Shown piece by piece: positions 7,121 through 14,061 of a stretch of DNA of 25,653 bases. The first letter of the stretch is position 1. Each line of letters opens with the position of its first letter. The notes below the pieces were generated by a model. It had not been told where the DNA came from, did not search any database, and saw only the letters and a program-made list of their open reading frames with translations. A program made the position numbers and the translations under genes. The stretch comes from an uncultured Lachnospiraceae bacterium (GTDB lineage: Bacteria > Bacillota > Clostridia > Lachnospirales > Lachnospiraceae), in NCBI GenBank assembly GCA_910579645.1, contig CAJTVK010000057.1:1-25653 (forward strand), in the 5' to 3' direction.

Positions 7121-9277
7121 ATGGATTCTAAGACAGGAAGGGTGACAATACCCACAGATATAGATGTAATACAGGATACTTTGGAACTATCCAAGCGTTG
7201 GGGGGCGGATGCCGTGCGCGACTGTGACGGCACCGATTTCCCGGTGGAATTAAAGGATGTAGGGTTAAAGGTTTATTCTACCTATTATACAACGAGAAAA
7301 GATAATGAGTGGGCAAAGGCCAATCCGGATGAGATACAGCAGCTGTATGTGATGACGCCGTTTTATACGGCATCGGAAGAAACGCTGAGGATACGGCTGA
7401 TGAAGGGATTGTATCCCGATATGCTTACGCCCAACACCAGGGACGACATCCGGCGGTGGTGGGAGGTAATGGACAGGACGGAAGGGGAAGCTGTGTCCCC
7501 GGATGAATGGCATTATGAGGAAGAGGCCGGTGAAGTAGTGATAAACAGTGTGCCTTTCCATGATTATACCGTAAGTTTTCTGGCATATATCATGTGGGAT
7601 CCGGTGCATATGTACAATGCGGTCGTGAATGACTGGAAGGATGTGGAGCATCAGATTACTTTTGATGTAAGGCAGCCGAAGACACATGAATATACGATGA
7701 AGCGTCTGCGCAGATTCATTGAGGAACATCCTTATGTGAATGTGCTGCGTTTTACCACATTCTTTCATCAGTTCACTTTATTGTTTGATGAACTGGCAAG
7801 GGAAAAATATGTGGATTGGTACGGATATTCCGCATCGGTAAGCCCCTATATTTTAGAGCAGTTTGAAAAAGAGGCAGGGTATGCTTTCCGGCCGGAGTTT
7901 ATTATTGACCAAGGCTATTATAATAATCAGTATAGGATTCCTTCTAAGGAATACAGGGATTTTCAGGCGTTCCAGAGAAGGGAAGTGACAAAGATAGCCA
8001 AAGAGATGGTGGATATCTGTCACGAATGCGGGAAAGAAGCCATGATGTTCCTGGGGGACCATTGGATTGGAACGGAACCTTTCATGGAGGAGTTTAAAGA
8101 GATTGGATTGGATGCGGTAGTGGGCAGCGTGGGCAACGGTTCCACTTTGCGGCTGATCAGTGACATAGAAGGAGTAAAATATACGGAGGGGAGGCTTCTT
8201 CCTTATTTCTTCCCGGATACCTTTCATGAGGGCGGCGATCCTGTGAAGGAAGCCAAGGTAAACTGGGTGACTGCGCGGCGTGCGATTTTAAGGAAGCCGA
8301 TTGACCGTATCGGCTATGGTGGTTACCTGAAATTGGCGTTGGACTTTCCGGAGTTTGTGGAATATGTGGAGAGTGTCTGCGCGGAATTCCGGGAATTGTA
8401 CGAGAATATTAAGGGGACAACTCCTTATTGCGTGAAAAAAGTTGCCGTGCTGAATTGCTGGGGCAAAATGCGGGCATGGGGAAATCATATGGTGCATCAT
8501 GCCATTTATTTCAAAGAAAATTATTCTTATGCGGGCATTACCGAGGCTCTTTCAGGCGCGCCTTTTGACGTCAGGTTCATCAGCTTTGAAGATATTCTGG
8601 CGGATAGGGATTTGCTAAAGGATATTGACGTGATTATTAACGTAGGGGATGCGGATACGGCGCACACCGGCGGCGCTTATTGGAGCAATCCGGTGATTGC
8701 TTCGGCAGTAAAAGAGTTCGTTTACAACGGCGGCGGCATCATCGGGGTAGGCGAACCTAGCGGCCATCAGGCCAACGGGCGTTTCCTGCAGCTGGCAAAT
8801 GTGTTTGGCGTGGAGGAAGAGACAGGATTTACGCTTGGGTATGATAAATATAATTGGGAGACTCATCCCCATTTTATTACGGAAGATGCAAAGGGAAAGA
8901 TTGATTTCGGGGAGTCCAATCAGTATATTTATGCATTGGAGAATACGGAAGTGCTGGCAGCGGAAGACAGAAAAGTGCATCTTGCGGTTAACGGCTTCGG
9001 AAAAGGGCGAAGCGTTTATATCAGCGGCCTGCCTTATAGTTTTGAGAACAGCAGGCTTCTGTATAGGGCGATACTTTGGTGCACAGGCGATGAGGAAAGC
9101 ATTCATAAGTGGTTTTCTTCGAACTATAATGTGGAAGTGCATGCTTATGTGGAAAACGGTAAATATTGTGTGGTAAATAATACTTATGAGCCGCAGTCCA
9201 CTACCGTTTATAAGGGTGACGGAACATCTTTTGATTTGGATATGGAAGCCAACCAGATTATTTGGTACGAGATTTGA
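7121..9277 (+). CDS. GH112 beta-galactosyl phosphorylase (galacto-N-biose/lacto-N-biose or galactosyl-rhamnose type)
   Basis: The 718-residue cytoplasmic enzyme starts at ATG 7121, 7 nt after AGGAGG (7108-7113). An earlier in-frame ATG at 7097 lacks a ribosome binding site. Family GH112 hallmarks include GRVTIPTD, RWGADAVRDCDGT, DNEWA, RWWEVMDRT, FDVRQPKT, FTTFFHQFTLLF, DWYGYSASVSP, FLGDHWIGTEP and the DTFHEGGDP segment. With this start, the Asp in LGDHWIG is residue 313. From memory this matches the general acid Asp313 of the Bifidobacterium longum enzyme. GH112 enzymes cleave a beta-galactosyl linkage with inorganic phosphate, giving galactose 1-phosphate plus GalNAc, GlcNAc or rhamnose. 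Which acceptor applies cannot be decided here. Linkage to a CUT1 importer supports disaccharide uptake, and linkage to a sulfatase gene points toward mucin-type glycans. Confidence 0.93.
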   Translation: MDSKTGRVTIPTDIDVIQDTLELSKRWGADAVRDCDGTDFPVELKDVGLKVYSTYYTTRKDNEWAKANPDEIQQLYVMTPFYTASEETLRIRLMKGLYPDMLTPNTRDDIRRWWEVMDRTEGEAVSPDEWHYEEEAGEVVINSVPFHDYTVSFLAYIMWDPVHMYNAVVNDWKDVEHQITFDVRQPKTHEYTMKRLRRFIEEHPYVNVLRFTTFFHQFTLLFDELAREKYVDWYGYSASVSPYILEQFEKEAGYAFRPEFIIDQGYYNNQYRIPSKEYRDFQAFQRREVTKIAKEMVDICHECGKEAMMFLGDHWIGTEPFMEEFKEIGLDAVVGSVGNGSTLRLISDIEGVKYTEGRLLPYFFPDTFHEGGDPVKEAKVNWVTARRAILRKPIDRIGYGGYLKLALDFPEFVEYVESVCAEFRELYENIKGTTPYCVKKVAVLNCWGKMRAWGNHMVHHAIYFKENYSYAGITEALSGAPFDVRFISFEDILADRDLLKDIDVIINVGDADTAHTGGAYWSNPVIASAVKEFVYNGGGIIGVGEPSGHQANGRFLQLANVFGVEEETGFTLGYDKYNWETHPHFITEDAKGKIDFGESNQYIYALENTEVLAAEDRKVHLAVNGFGKGRSVYISGLPYSFENSRLLYRAILWCTGDEESIHKWFSSNYNVEVHAYVENGKYCVVNNTYEPQSTTVYKGDGTSFDLDMEANQIIWYEI

Positions 9278-9290
9278 CAAAAGAAGGATT

Positions 9291-9324
9291 CCGGCACAGA
9301 GCGGTATTTCTGTGCCGGGATTTT
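9291..9324 (+). terminator. Rho-independent terminator of the ABC/GH112 operon
   Basis: A perfect 10-bp stem CCGGCACAGA (9291-9300) / TCTGTGCCGG (9309-9318) with an 8-nt loop is followed by GATTTTCATT. It lies 13 bp after the GH112 stop and touches the stop codon of the converging AraC gene. It probably also ends that transcript, since its minus-strand side reads AATCCTTCTTTT. Confidence 0.85.
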
Positions 9325-10193
9325 CATTGTCCTTTTTGCTCCTGCTGCTTACGGTATTGAGCCGGAGTCTGACCCACGGCTTTTTTAAAAGCTTGGGAGA
9401 AATAGGATTGGGAGGAAAAGCCAAGCATGGATGAGATATCGGCTATGGAATGGGTCGTGGCCTCCAGCAAATACTTACCTTCCTGTATCCGTTTCTGAAG
9501 CAGATAATTAATGGGTGAAAGGCCAATGTGCTCTGCAAATGCATGGGCGATATAGTATTTATTCATGTGGGTAAGGTCTGCCAAGGTATCCAAGGTAATA
9601 TCTTCTGCATAGTGGGAATCCAGATAATTTTTAATCTGCAGGCATTCCCGGGTTAGGACAGTGGAGGTATTTTCCGTAATGGCAATGCTGCCATGGCGCA
9701 GTATGTAAATCAGTAATATTTCCAGAAGGTTTTGGGAAACTTCTTCATAAAGCCCGTCTTTTTTGGAAACTTCCTCCAACATAATATTCAGGTAGGTATA
9801 AAAATTGGAATTGGAGATATTAAACTTGTATACAGTGCCGGAAATGGTTTCGGCAGAGAGGATGTTGGAGGATGAGGGCATATCTTCTGCGGAGAAGGAA
9901 AGTCCTTCGATGCCCAGCACAATGTATTCAAGGGGGGAAGCATCCATTGACTTTTCCGTGTGCTGTACATGGGGGTTGATGAGGATTAAGTCATTGCTCC
10001 GAACCGGAAATTCCTCGCTTTCGGCAATGAAAAAGCCTTTGCCGTCGGTGACAAAGAAAAGCTCACTGAACGCATGCGAATGGGGAATGCTCTGCCAGTC
10101 GTCTTCATATTTCGACGTGGAGATATAGAGCAGTTTGGCATGCCTGAAAGTAGAAAGATTAGCTTTGTCAATGCTGTATCTTGTATTTCCCAT
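9324..10193 (-). CDS. AraC-family transcriptional regulator with N-terminal cupin
   Basis: The 289-residue protein starts at ATG 10193 (minus). GGAAAGGAG lies about 11 nt upstream. A longer reading to 10307 would run through structured leader DNA without a ribosome binding site. Residues about 20-95 form an AraC-type cupin with the HSHAFSELFFV motif (H38, H40, E44) and the typical NPHVQH. Residues about 185-285 form two helix-turn-helix units, DITLDTLADLTHMNKYYIAHAF and HSIADISSMLGFSSQSYFSQAFK, followed by the family signature GQTPAQYRK. It converges on the GH112 gene and diverges from the sulfatase gene, so it is very probably the local regulator of glycan use. It likely responds to an imported sugar and may control its own promoter through the inverted repeat at 10307-10346. 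Confidence 0.92.
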   Translation of the reverse strand: MGNTRYSIDKANLSTFRHAKLLYISTSKYEDDWQSIPHSHAFSELFFVTDGKGFFIAESEEFPVRSNDLILINPHVQHTEKSMDASPLEYIVLGIEGLSFSAEDMPSSSNILSAETISGTVYKFNISNSNFYTYLNIMLEEVSKKDGLYEEVSQNLLEILLIYILRHGSIAITENTSTVLTRECLQIKNYLDSHYAEDITLDTLADLTHMNKYYIAHAFAEHIGLSPINYLLQKRIQEGKYLLEATTHSIADISSMLGFSSQSYFSQAFKKAVGQTPAQYRKQQEQKGQ

Positions 10194-10224
10194 TTTGCAG
10201 AATGCTCCTTTCCGGAATGCTATG

Positions 10225-10295
10225 GGAAACGGCTTCGGCCGTTTCCGCTTGTGTCGTCCGCATGCTGCGAATGCAGCAAAATTCTCTATGCGGAC
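10225..10295 (-). promoter_or_regulatory. Structured 5' leader of the AraC gene (two hairpins)
   Basis: On the minus strand upstream of the regulator, GGAAACGGC (10225-10233) and GCCGTTTCC (10238-10246) form a perfect 9-bp stem capped by a tetraloop. Further upstream, GTCCGCAT (10256-10263) pairs with ATGCGGAC (10288-10295) and encloses a nested GCTGC-GAAT-GCAGC hairpin (10264-10277). The first hairpin lies about 32 bp from the start codon. It could be a protein operator or an RNA control element. No known riboswitch was recognised. Confidence 0.5.
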
Positions 10296-10306
10296 GTGCG
10301 CATCCA

Positions 10307-10346
10307 TTTATAGTAAACTGCAAATATTTTTGTCGTTTGCTATAAA
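10307..10346. promoter_or_regulatory. Inverted-repeat operator candidate between divergent araC and sulfatase genes
   Basis: The arms TTTATAGTAAAC (10307-10318) and GTTTGCTATAAA (10335-10346) are inverted copies matching at 11 of 12 positions, with a 16-bp AT-rich centre. The right arm overlaps the predicted -35 of the sulfatase promoter. The left arm contains a TATAAA-like -10 on the minus strand for the regulator gene. Position and symmetry suit an AraC-type operator serving both genes. Confidence 0.55.
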
Positions 10347-10365
10347 ATCTATTTCTATGTATTAT
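10337..10365 (+). promoter_or_regulatory. Predicted promoter of the sulfatase gene
   Basis: TTGCTA (10337-10342) and TATTAT (10360-10365) are separated by 17 bp. Transcription would start near 10372 and give a leader of about 230 nt before the sulfatase start codon. Confidence 0.5.
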
Positions 10366-10434
10366 AACAAAAAATTAATCTATTGTCCATTTAGTTTCCT
10401 GCATGGAAGGAAAGAGAGGTAACAGTTCGGCCCA

Positions 10435-10575
10435 GGACTTTGCACTTGCTGCAAAGTCCGTGTGAATATGTAAATTGAGTCAAGAGGGAATCTGTCCCTC
10501 GCCGCAGGCGGCTGGGAATGGGCAGATTCCGCAACAGGGAAGCCGCAGGCTGTTACAAAGATTGCTTTGCTGCGG
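10435..10575 (+). promoter_or_regulatory. Long structured 5' leader RNA of the sulfatase gene
   Basis: Three consecutive stem-loops fill the leader. First, a perfect 10-bp stem GGACTTTGCA/TGCAAAGTCC (10435-10444, 10450-10459). Second, GGAATCTG/CAGATTCC (10487-10494, 10523-10530), enclosing TCCC/GGGA and a GC-rich hairpin at 10501-10512. Third, CCGCAG/CTGCGG (10543-10548, 10570-10575), enclosing CAAAG/CTTTG. None has a T-tract, so they are not terminators. The last ends just before the AGGAGG-type ribosome binding site. I recognise no known riboswitch class. Confidence 0.5.
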
Positions 10576-10601
10576 GATGAACAGACAGAGGAGGAAAGGC
10601 T

Positions 10602-11954
10602 ATGGCTTATAATATTGTATTTTATTTTACAGATCAGCAGAGGGCGGATACCTGCGGCTGCTACGGGCAGCCGTTGGACATTACGCCGAACTTGGACCGC
10701 TTGGCGGAAGAAGGGGTAAAATTTGAACATGCGTTTACGGCTCAGCCGGTCTGCGGACCCTGCCGGGCTTTGTTCCAGACAGGGAAATACCCTACCGAAA
10801 CAGGATGTTTCCGCAATAACATTATGCTGCCTACGGATGTAAAAACTTTGGCGGACTATTTGGAAGAGGCCGGGTACGAGACGGCATACATCGGTAAGTG
10901 GCACCTTGCCAGTGAAGGAGAATGGGAGAAAGTCCCTGCCATAGACCATACGGTTACGCCGATTCCCCGTGAACTTCGGGGTGGGTACACCGGATTTTGG
11001 CGTACGGCTGATGTGCTGGAGTTCACTTCTCACGGCTATGGCGGATATGTGTTTGACGAGAACGATAACCGGATAGACTTTTCCGGTTACCGTGTGGACT
11101 GCATTACCGATTTGGCTATGGATTTTTTTGAAGAAAGAGATACCGAAAAACCTTTTTTCATGACGATATCCCATATTGAGCCTCATCATCAGAACGACCG
11201 GAAACATTATGAAGGGCCGGAAGGCTCCAAAGAGAGATTCAAGGATTTTGTGCTTCCGGGAGATCTGAAAGCGCTGAAAGGGAACGCCGCGGCGGAATAT
11301 CCGGACTATCTCGGAGCCTGTGAGAGCCTGGACCGGAATTTAGGCAGGCTGATTGCCAAACTGAAGGAGAAGGGACTGTATGAAAACACGATTATCATTT
11401 ATGCGGCCGACCATGGCTCTCATTTCCAGACTAGAAATCTGGACAGCCATTTGAGCGGCTGTGACGATTACAAACGTTCTTGCCATGATGCCAGTCTCAG
11501 AGTGCCGCTTGTCATTGCGGGCGGTCCTTATAAGGGCGGCGTGACGGTGGAGGAACTGGTCAGCACGGAAAGTCTCCCGAAGACGATTCTGGCGATGGCA
11601 GGCGTGGATGTAGGGAACGCGATGATAGGCGAGAATCTTCTGGAGGTAGTGGAGAAGAAGGACAGTGCGAGGCCGAATCAGGTGTTTGCCCAGATTTCGG
11701 AAAGCCGGGTGGGAAGATGCATCCGCACGCCCAGGTATACTTACTCGGTATATGCGCCGGGGATAAAAGGCTGGGAAGCGGCATCCGCAGAGGTTTATGC
11801 CGATGATTTTCTTTATGATATGGAAAAAGATCCTTGGCAGCTGCATAATGAAGCGGATAATCCTGACTATGCGGAAGTGAAGGCGGACCTGAGAGTGAGG
11901 CTGCTTGACTGGATAGAGAAAGCGGAAGGCAAACATCCGGTGATTACGGACTGA
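10602..11954 (+). CDS. Cytoplasmic type I sulfatase (S1 family, formylglycine-dependent)
   Basis: The 450-residue sulfatase hydrolyses sulfate esters, here probably on a sugar. The core signature CGPCR at residues 51-55 fits C-x-P-x-R, so Cys51 would be converted to formylglycine. TGKYPTETG follows it. Metal and active-site residues visible are D11, K99, H101 (GKWHLA) and D270-H271 (YAADHG). Many family members have a second Asp after D11, whereas here it is Gln. There is no signal peptide: the protein starts straight with AYNIVFYFTDQQ, so it should act in the cytoplasm. A Cys-type sulfatase needs an activating enzyme (anaerobic radical-SAM maturase), which is not in this window. The GAGGAGG ribosome binding site decides ATG 10602. 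Its divergence from the AraC regulator and closeness to GH112 suggest desulfation of an imported glycan. Confidence 0.92.
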   Translation: MAYNIVFYFTDQQRADTCGCYGQPLDITPNLDRLAEEGVKFEHAFTAQPVCGPCRALFQTGKYPTETGCFRNNIMLPTDVKTLADYLEEAGYETAYIGKWHLASEGEWEKVPAIDHTVTPIPRELRGGYTGFWRTADVLEFTSHGYGGYVFDENDNRIDFSGYRVDCITDLAMDFFEERDTEKPFFMTISHIEPHHQNDRKHYEGPEGSKERFKDFVLPGDLKALKGNAAAEYPDYLGACESLDRNLGRLIAKLKEKGLYENTIIIYAADHGSHFQTRNLDSHLSGCDDYKRSCHDASLRVPLVIAGGPYKGGVTVEELVSTESLPKTILAMAGVDVGNAMIGENLLEVVEKKDSARPNQVFAQISESRVGRCIRTPRYTYSVYAPGIKGWEAASAEVYADDFLYDMEKDPWQLHNEADNPDYAEVKADLRVRLLDWIEKAEGKHPVITD

Positions 11955-12094
11955 GCGTCGTTGGCGGACGGCAGATTTGCGTAGGGTGTTGTACGGGGAA
12001 GCGGATTGCTGAGGTGGCACGCACCCGGAACGGCAGACAGAAGCAACTCTGCCTGCCTGAATGTTAGGCCGGGTAAGGGCCGGCAGAAAGCGGT

Positions 12095-12135
12095 GCGGGA
12101 AACGTCATAAGGAGTCGACTTAAGACGTTTCCTGC
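12095..12135. terminator. Hairpin between convergent sulfatase and hemerythrin genes
   Basis: GCGGGAAACGTC (12095-12106) pairs with GACGTTTCCTGC (12124-12135), 12 bp with one wobble. The loop contains AGTCGACT. The right arm overlaps the last codons of the hemerythrin gene. No clear T-tract exists on either side, so a bidirectional terminator role is only probable. Confidence 0.45.
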
Positions 12136-13010
12136 AATTTAATGCAAAAGGCAAAATATCCGGTTCCTGTGTTGAAAAGTAAGCTATAATCGAAATATTC
12201 CGTATAAAATACATGGTGGAACTGTTCTGCCGTCATTAAGTGGTTGCTTTCCAATTGATATTGAGAAGAGAGATGGCAATGGCCGGCAACCTGATCCGTA
12301 ATCTGCACGGCCAGTTCTTTTGCGGTGTTTATGACCAGCTTATCCACTTTTGTTAACGGCATATTCAGTATGGCACTGACTGCCTGTAATACCAGACTCT
12401 CTTCGAGGACAACAAAGATCTGTGCTTTTTTACCTTTTTCCGTGTGGTAAGTCAGACGGTAGATAATGCTGTTGCCGAAGTTTTCCGCGTTGTAATGTTC
12501 ACTGACGATTTCTGTCTGCCGCCTGAAAATCTCTTGTATGGTATCTGACAATGCATCCTCCAAGACATACATTGCCGTGCCGGCATTGTCCTTTTTCCAT
12601 TTATTCTGTACTTTTCCGGTTATGGCACGGTCTTCAATCATAATGTGGGCGGTCAGCCACCCTAGGCAGATGCCAAGGAAGTGATGAATGGCTTCCTGCG
12701 AATAGCCGGATTCCGATAAATCCTTTTCCAGAGCCGGAAGCGTTTTATACCTCATATCGTCATGCAGGCGTTTGTGCATTTCATATCCGCGGTAGCCAAT
12801 GGACTGCATATATGCTTCCTCATCGGTAAAATGTTCAATGGCATAACTTTTAAAGTATTTGATACCCTCAGCGCATGCCCACTGTCCGTTGTGCTCGATT
12901 TCGTTCAGATAACATAGTTTGCGTACAATCGAAAAGAGTTTCCGGTGAGCATTGTCGATGGAATCAACGCCGATATTAAATTGTTTCTTCCATTCTGTTT
13001 CTTTGGACAT
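12120..13010 (-). CDS. Bacteriohemerythrin with an extra C-terminal domain
   Basis: Residues 1 to about 132 are a bacteriohemerythrin. All diiron ligands are in the expected pattern: H22, H60-x3-E64, H79-x3-H83 and H122-x4-D127. Such proteins bind O2 (or NO) reversibly and are often tied to oxygen sensing or chemotaxis in anaerobes. Most single-domain forms are about 135 residues, whereas this protein has 296. The additional half (about 140-296) has a helical linker and then an alpha/beta-like region reading IFVVLEESLVLQAVSAILNM and ELAVQITDQVAGHC. It is loosely reminiscent of CheX/CheC chemotaxis phosphatases, though the usual E-x2-N signature is not evident. The start ATG 13010 follows AAGGAG (minus strand) at a good distance. 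It is monocistronic and divergent from the gene at 13260. Confidence 0.85.
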   Translation of the reverse strand: MSKETEWKKQFNIGVDSIDNAHRKLFSIVRKLCYLNEIEHNGQWACAEGIKYFKSYAIEHFTDEEAYMQSIGYRGYEMHKRLHDDMRYKTLPALEKDLSESGYSQEAIHHFLGICLGWLTAHIMIEDRAITGKVQNKWKKDNAGTAMYVLEDALSDTIQEIFRRQTEIVSEHYNAENFGNSIIYRLTYHTEKGKKAQIFVVLEESLVLQAVSAILNMPLTKVDKLVINTAKELAVQITDQVAGHCHLSSQYQLESNHLMTAEQFHHVFYTEYFDYSLLFNTGTGYFAFCIKLQETS

Positions 13011-13126
13011 TTTACTCCTTTATTTATGGCATACAATATAGCCATTGCAGTTCCGGAAGCCGTTTAGGTCCCGGAAGGGATTTACTGATATTATATGTCG
13101 TGAATTGGCGGAAGGTGTCGGTTTGC

Positions 13127-13210
13127 AACGGTTCAGCTCAGGCAGGCTGAACTGTTACGTCGGTTTATGGGGAAAATGCTGTTGAAATGAATAGCGGATA
13201 ATGATAAGAT
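13127..13210 (+). promoter_or_regulatory. Hairpin and predicted promoter ahead of the 202-aa membrane protein
   Basis: AACGGTTCAGC (13127-13137) and GCTGAACTGTT (13146-13156) form an 11-bp stem with one wobble. Shortly after, TTGAAA (13182-13187) and TAAGAT (13205-13210) with a 17-bp spacer make a plausible promoter. The hairpin lies upstream of that promoter, so it may be an operator rather than a leader. Nothing else was seen in this 249-bp divergent gap. Confidence 0.4.
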
Positions 13211-13228
13211 AAAAAAGGAGTATATCGT

Positions 13229-13360
13229 ATGAGGCATTTACAGGAAAAGGAGAAAGAAGATGTTACTGACGACATATTACGGTTTGACAATTCCTCAGAT
13301 GATAGGGATAAGCGTTGCTGTGATTGCAGTGGTGGTTGTTTTTGTCTTAATCAGGGATAA
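13229..13360 (+). CDS. Possible small overlapping upstream ORF (43 codons)
   Basis: ATG 13229 stands 8 nt after AAAAAAGGAG (13211-13220), a better-placed ribosome binding site than most here. It opens a 43-codon frame that overlaps the start of the next gene in another frame and stops at 13358-13360. Its Cys-rich end (RCCDCSGGCFC) is the out-of-frame reading of the neighbour's Val-rich membrane segment, so the product itself may not matter. Translational coupling is the more likely role, if it is real. Confidence 0.25.
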   Translation: MRHLQEKEKEDVTDDILRFDNSSDDRDKRCCDCSGGCFCLNQG

Positions 13361-13868
13361 GATAAACAGGAAAAAAGCAGACACAGGAGAGGACAAAAAG
13401 AAAGTTTGGGATATTTTACAGCGGACAGTGCCTGATGCGGAGAATTATACCAAAGCATATGCCAGCTGGGAATGGGAGACATATCAGGGGCGGCAGACGA
13501 CGACAACTTATTGGTATTATGCAATAGCTTTCAACAGGGACCGTCTTTATATTGTCCCTTTGTCCAATAAAACAGGTGAGTTAAATTATTCCGATTCTTA
13601 TTGCATCGAAAAAAACAGCCTAGGCATTGTGAATACGAAGCAAGGAGCCAACTGGGTAGAATTGTATGATAAAAACCAGAAGGAAATCTTATCTTTGAAA
13701 GTGGTGGGAGAGAACCTGAAAGACGATAAATATCATCCGGTAAACATCATTCAGCCGGAAGCGGAAACGGCATTCATTGCCTGGAAGGACGGCTGGATGA
13801 ATGAAGTCAATGCCGCTAACAATGTAACGGCAACAGGTAAGATGAAGAAGCCTTTGAAGAAAAGATAA
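13260..13868 (+). CDS. Unknown protein with N-terminal membrane anchor (202 aa)
   Basis: The 202-residue protein starts at ATG 13260, 7 nt after AAAAGGAG (13245-13252). Residues about 12-32 (PQMIGISVAVIAVVVVFVLI) form one transmembrane helix followed by basic RDKINRKKAD, so the rest is predicted to be cytoplasmic. The soluble part contains a conserved-looking WEWETYQGRQTTTTYWYYAIAF segment and alternating beta-like stretches (RLYIVPL, WVELYD, ILSLKVV). I do not recognise the family. It resembles small PH-like or DUF proteins common in Lachnospiraceae, but that is only an impression. The gene stands alone between the divergent hemerythrin and a strong terminator. Confidence 0.75.
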   Translation: MLLTTYYGLTIPQMIGISVAVIAVVVVFVLIRDKINRKKADTGEDKKKVWDILQRTVPDAENYTKAYASWEWETYQGRQTTTTYWYYAIAFNRDRLYIVPLSNKTGELNYSDSYCIEKNSLGIVNTKQGANWVELYDKNQKEILSLKVVGENLKDDKYHPVNIIQPEAETAFIAWKDGWMNEVNAANNVTATGKMKKPLKKR

Positions 13869-13962
13869 CCCAACATGCATCGATACTTGAGAGACTATAA
13901 AGACGATAAAGAATGTCTGCCATACGATAGTTACCGGATAACAGTGCGGAAAGAATGAAAAT

Positions 13963-14016
13963 ATCCCGCTGCCGCAGCATTGCAAGAGGAATGCTGCGGC
14001 AGCGGGATGCTTTTTT
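13963..14016. terminator. Strong bidirectional rho-independent terminator
   Basis: A perfect 19-bp stem (arms 13963-13981 and 13990-14008, core CCCGCTGCCGCAGCATT) with an 8-nt loop is followed by GCTTTTTTA on the plus strand. On the minus strand the flank reads ATTTTCATTCTTT. It sits between the convergent genes ending at 13868 (+) and 14062 (-). Confidence 0.92.
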
Positions 14017-14061
14017 ACGGGCAACAAGCCAAAGTGCTGCCGATAAGAAGGAGACGGCCGC

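Noticed and set aside
10194..10307. N-terminal extension of the AraC protein
   Set aside because: It would translate the structured leader. The ribosome binding site GGAAAGGAG and the family-like N-terminus support the start at 10193.
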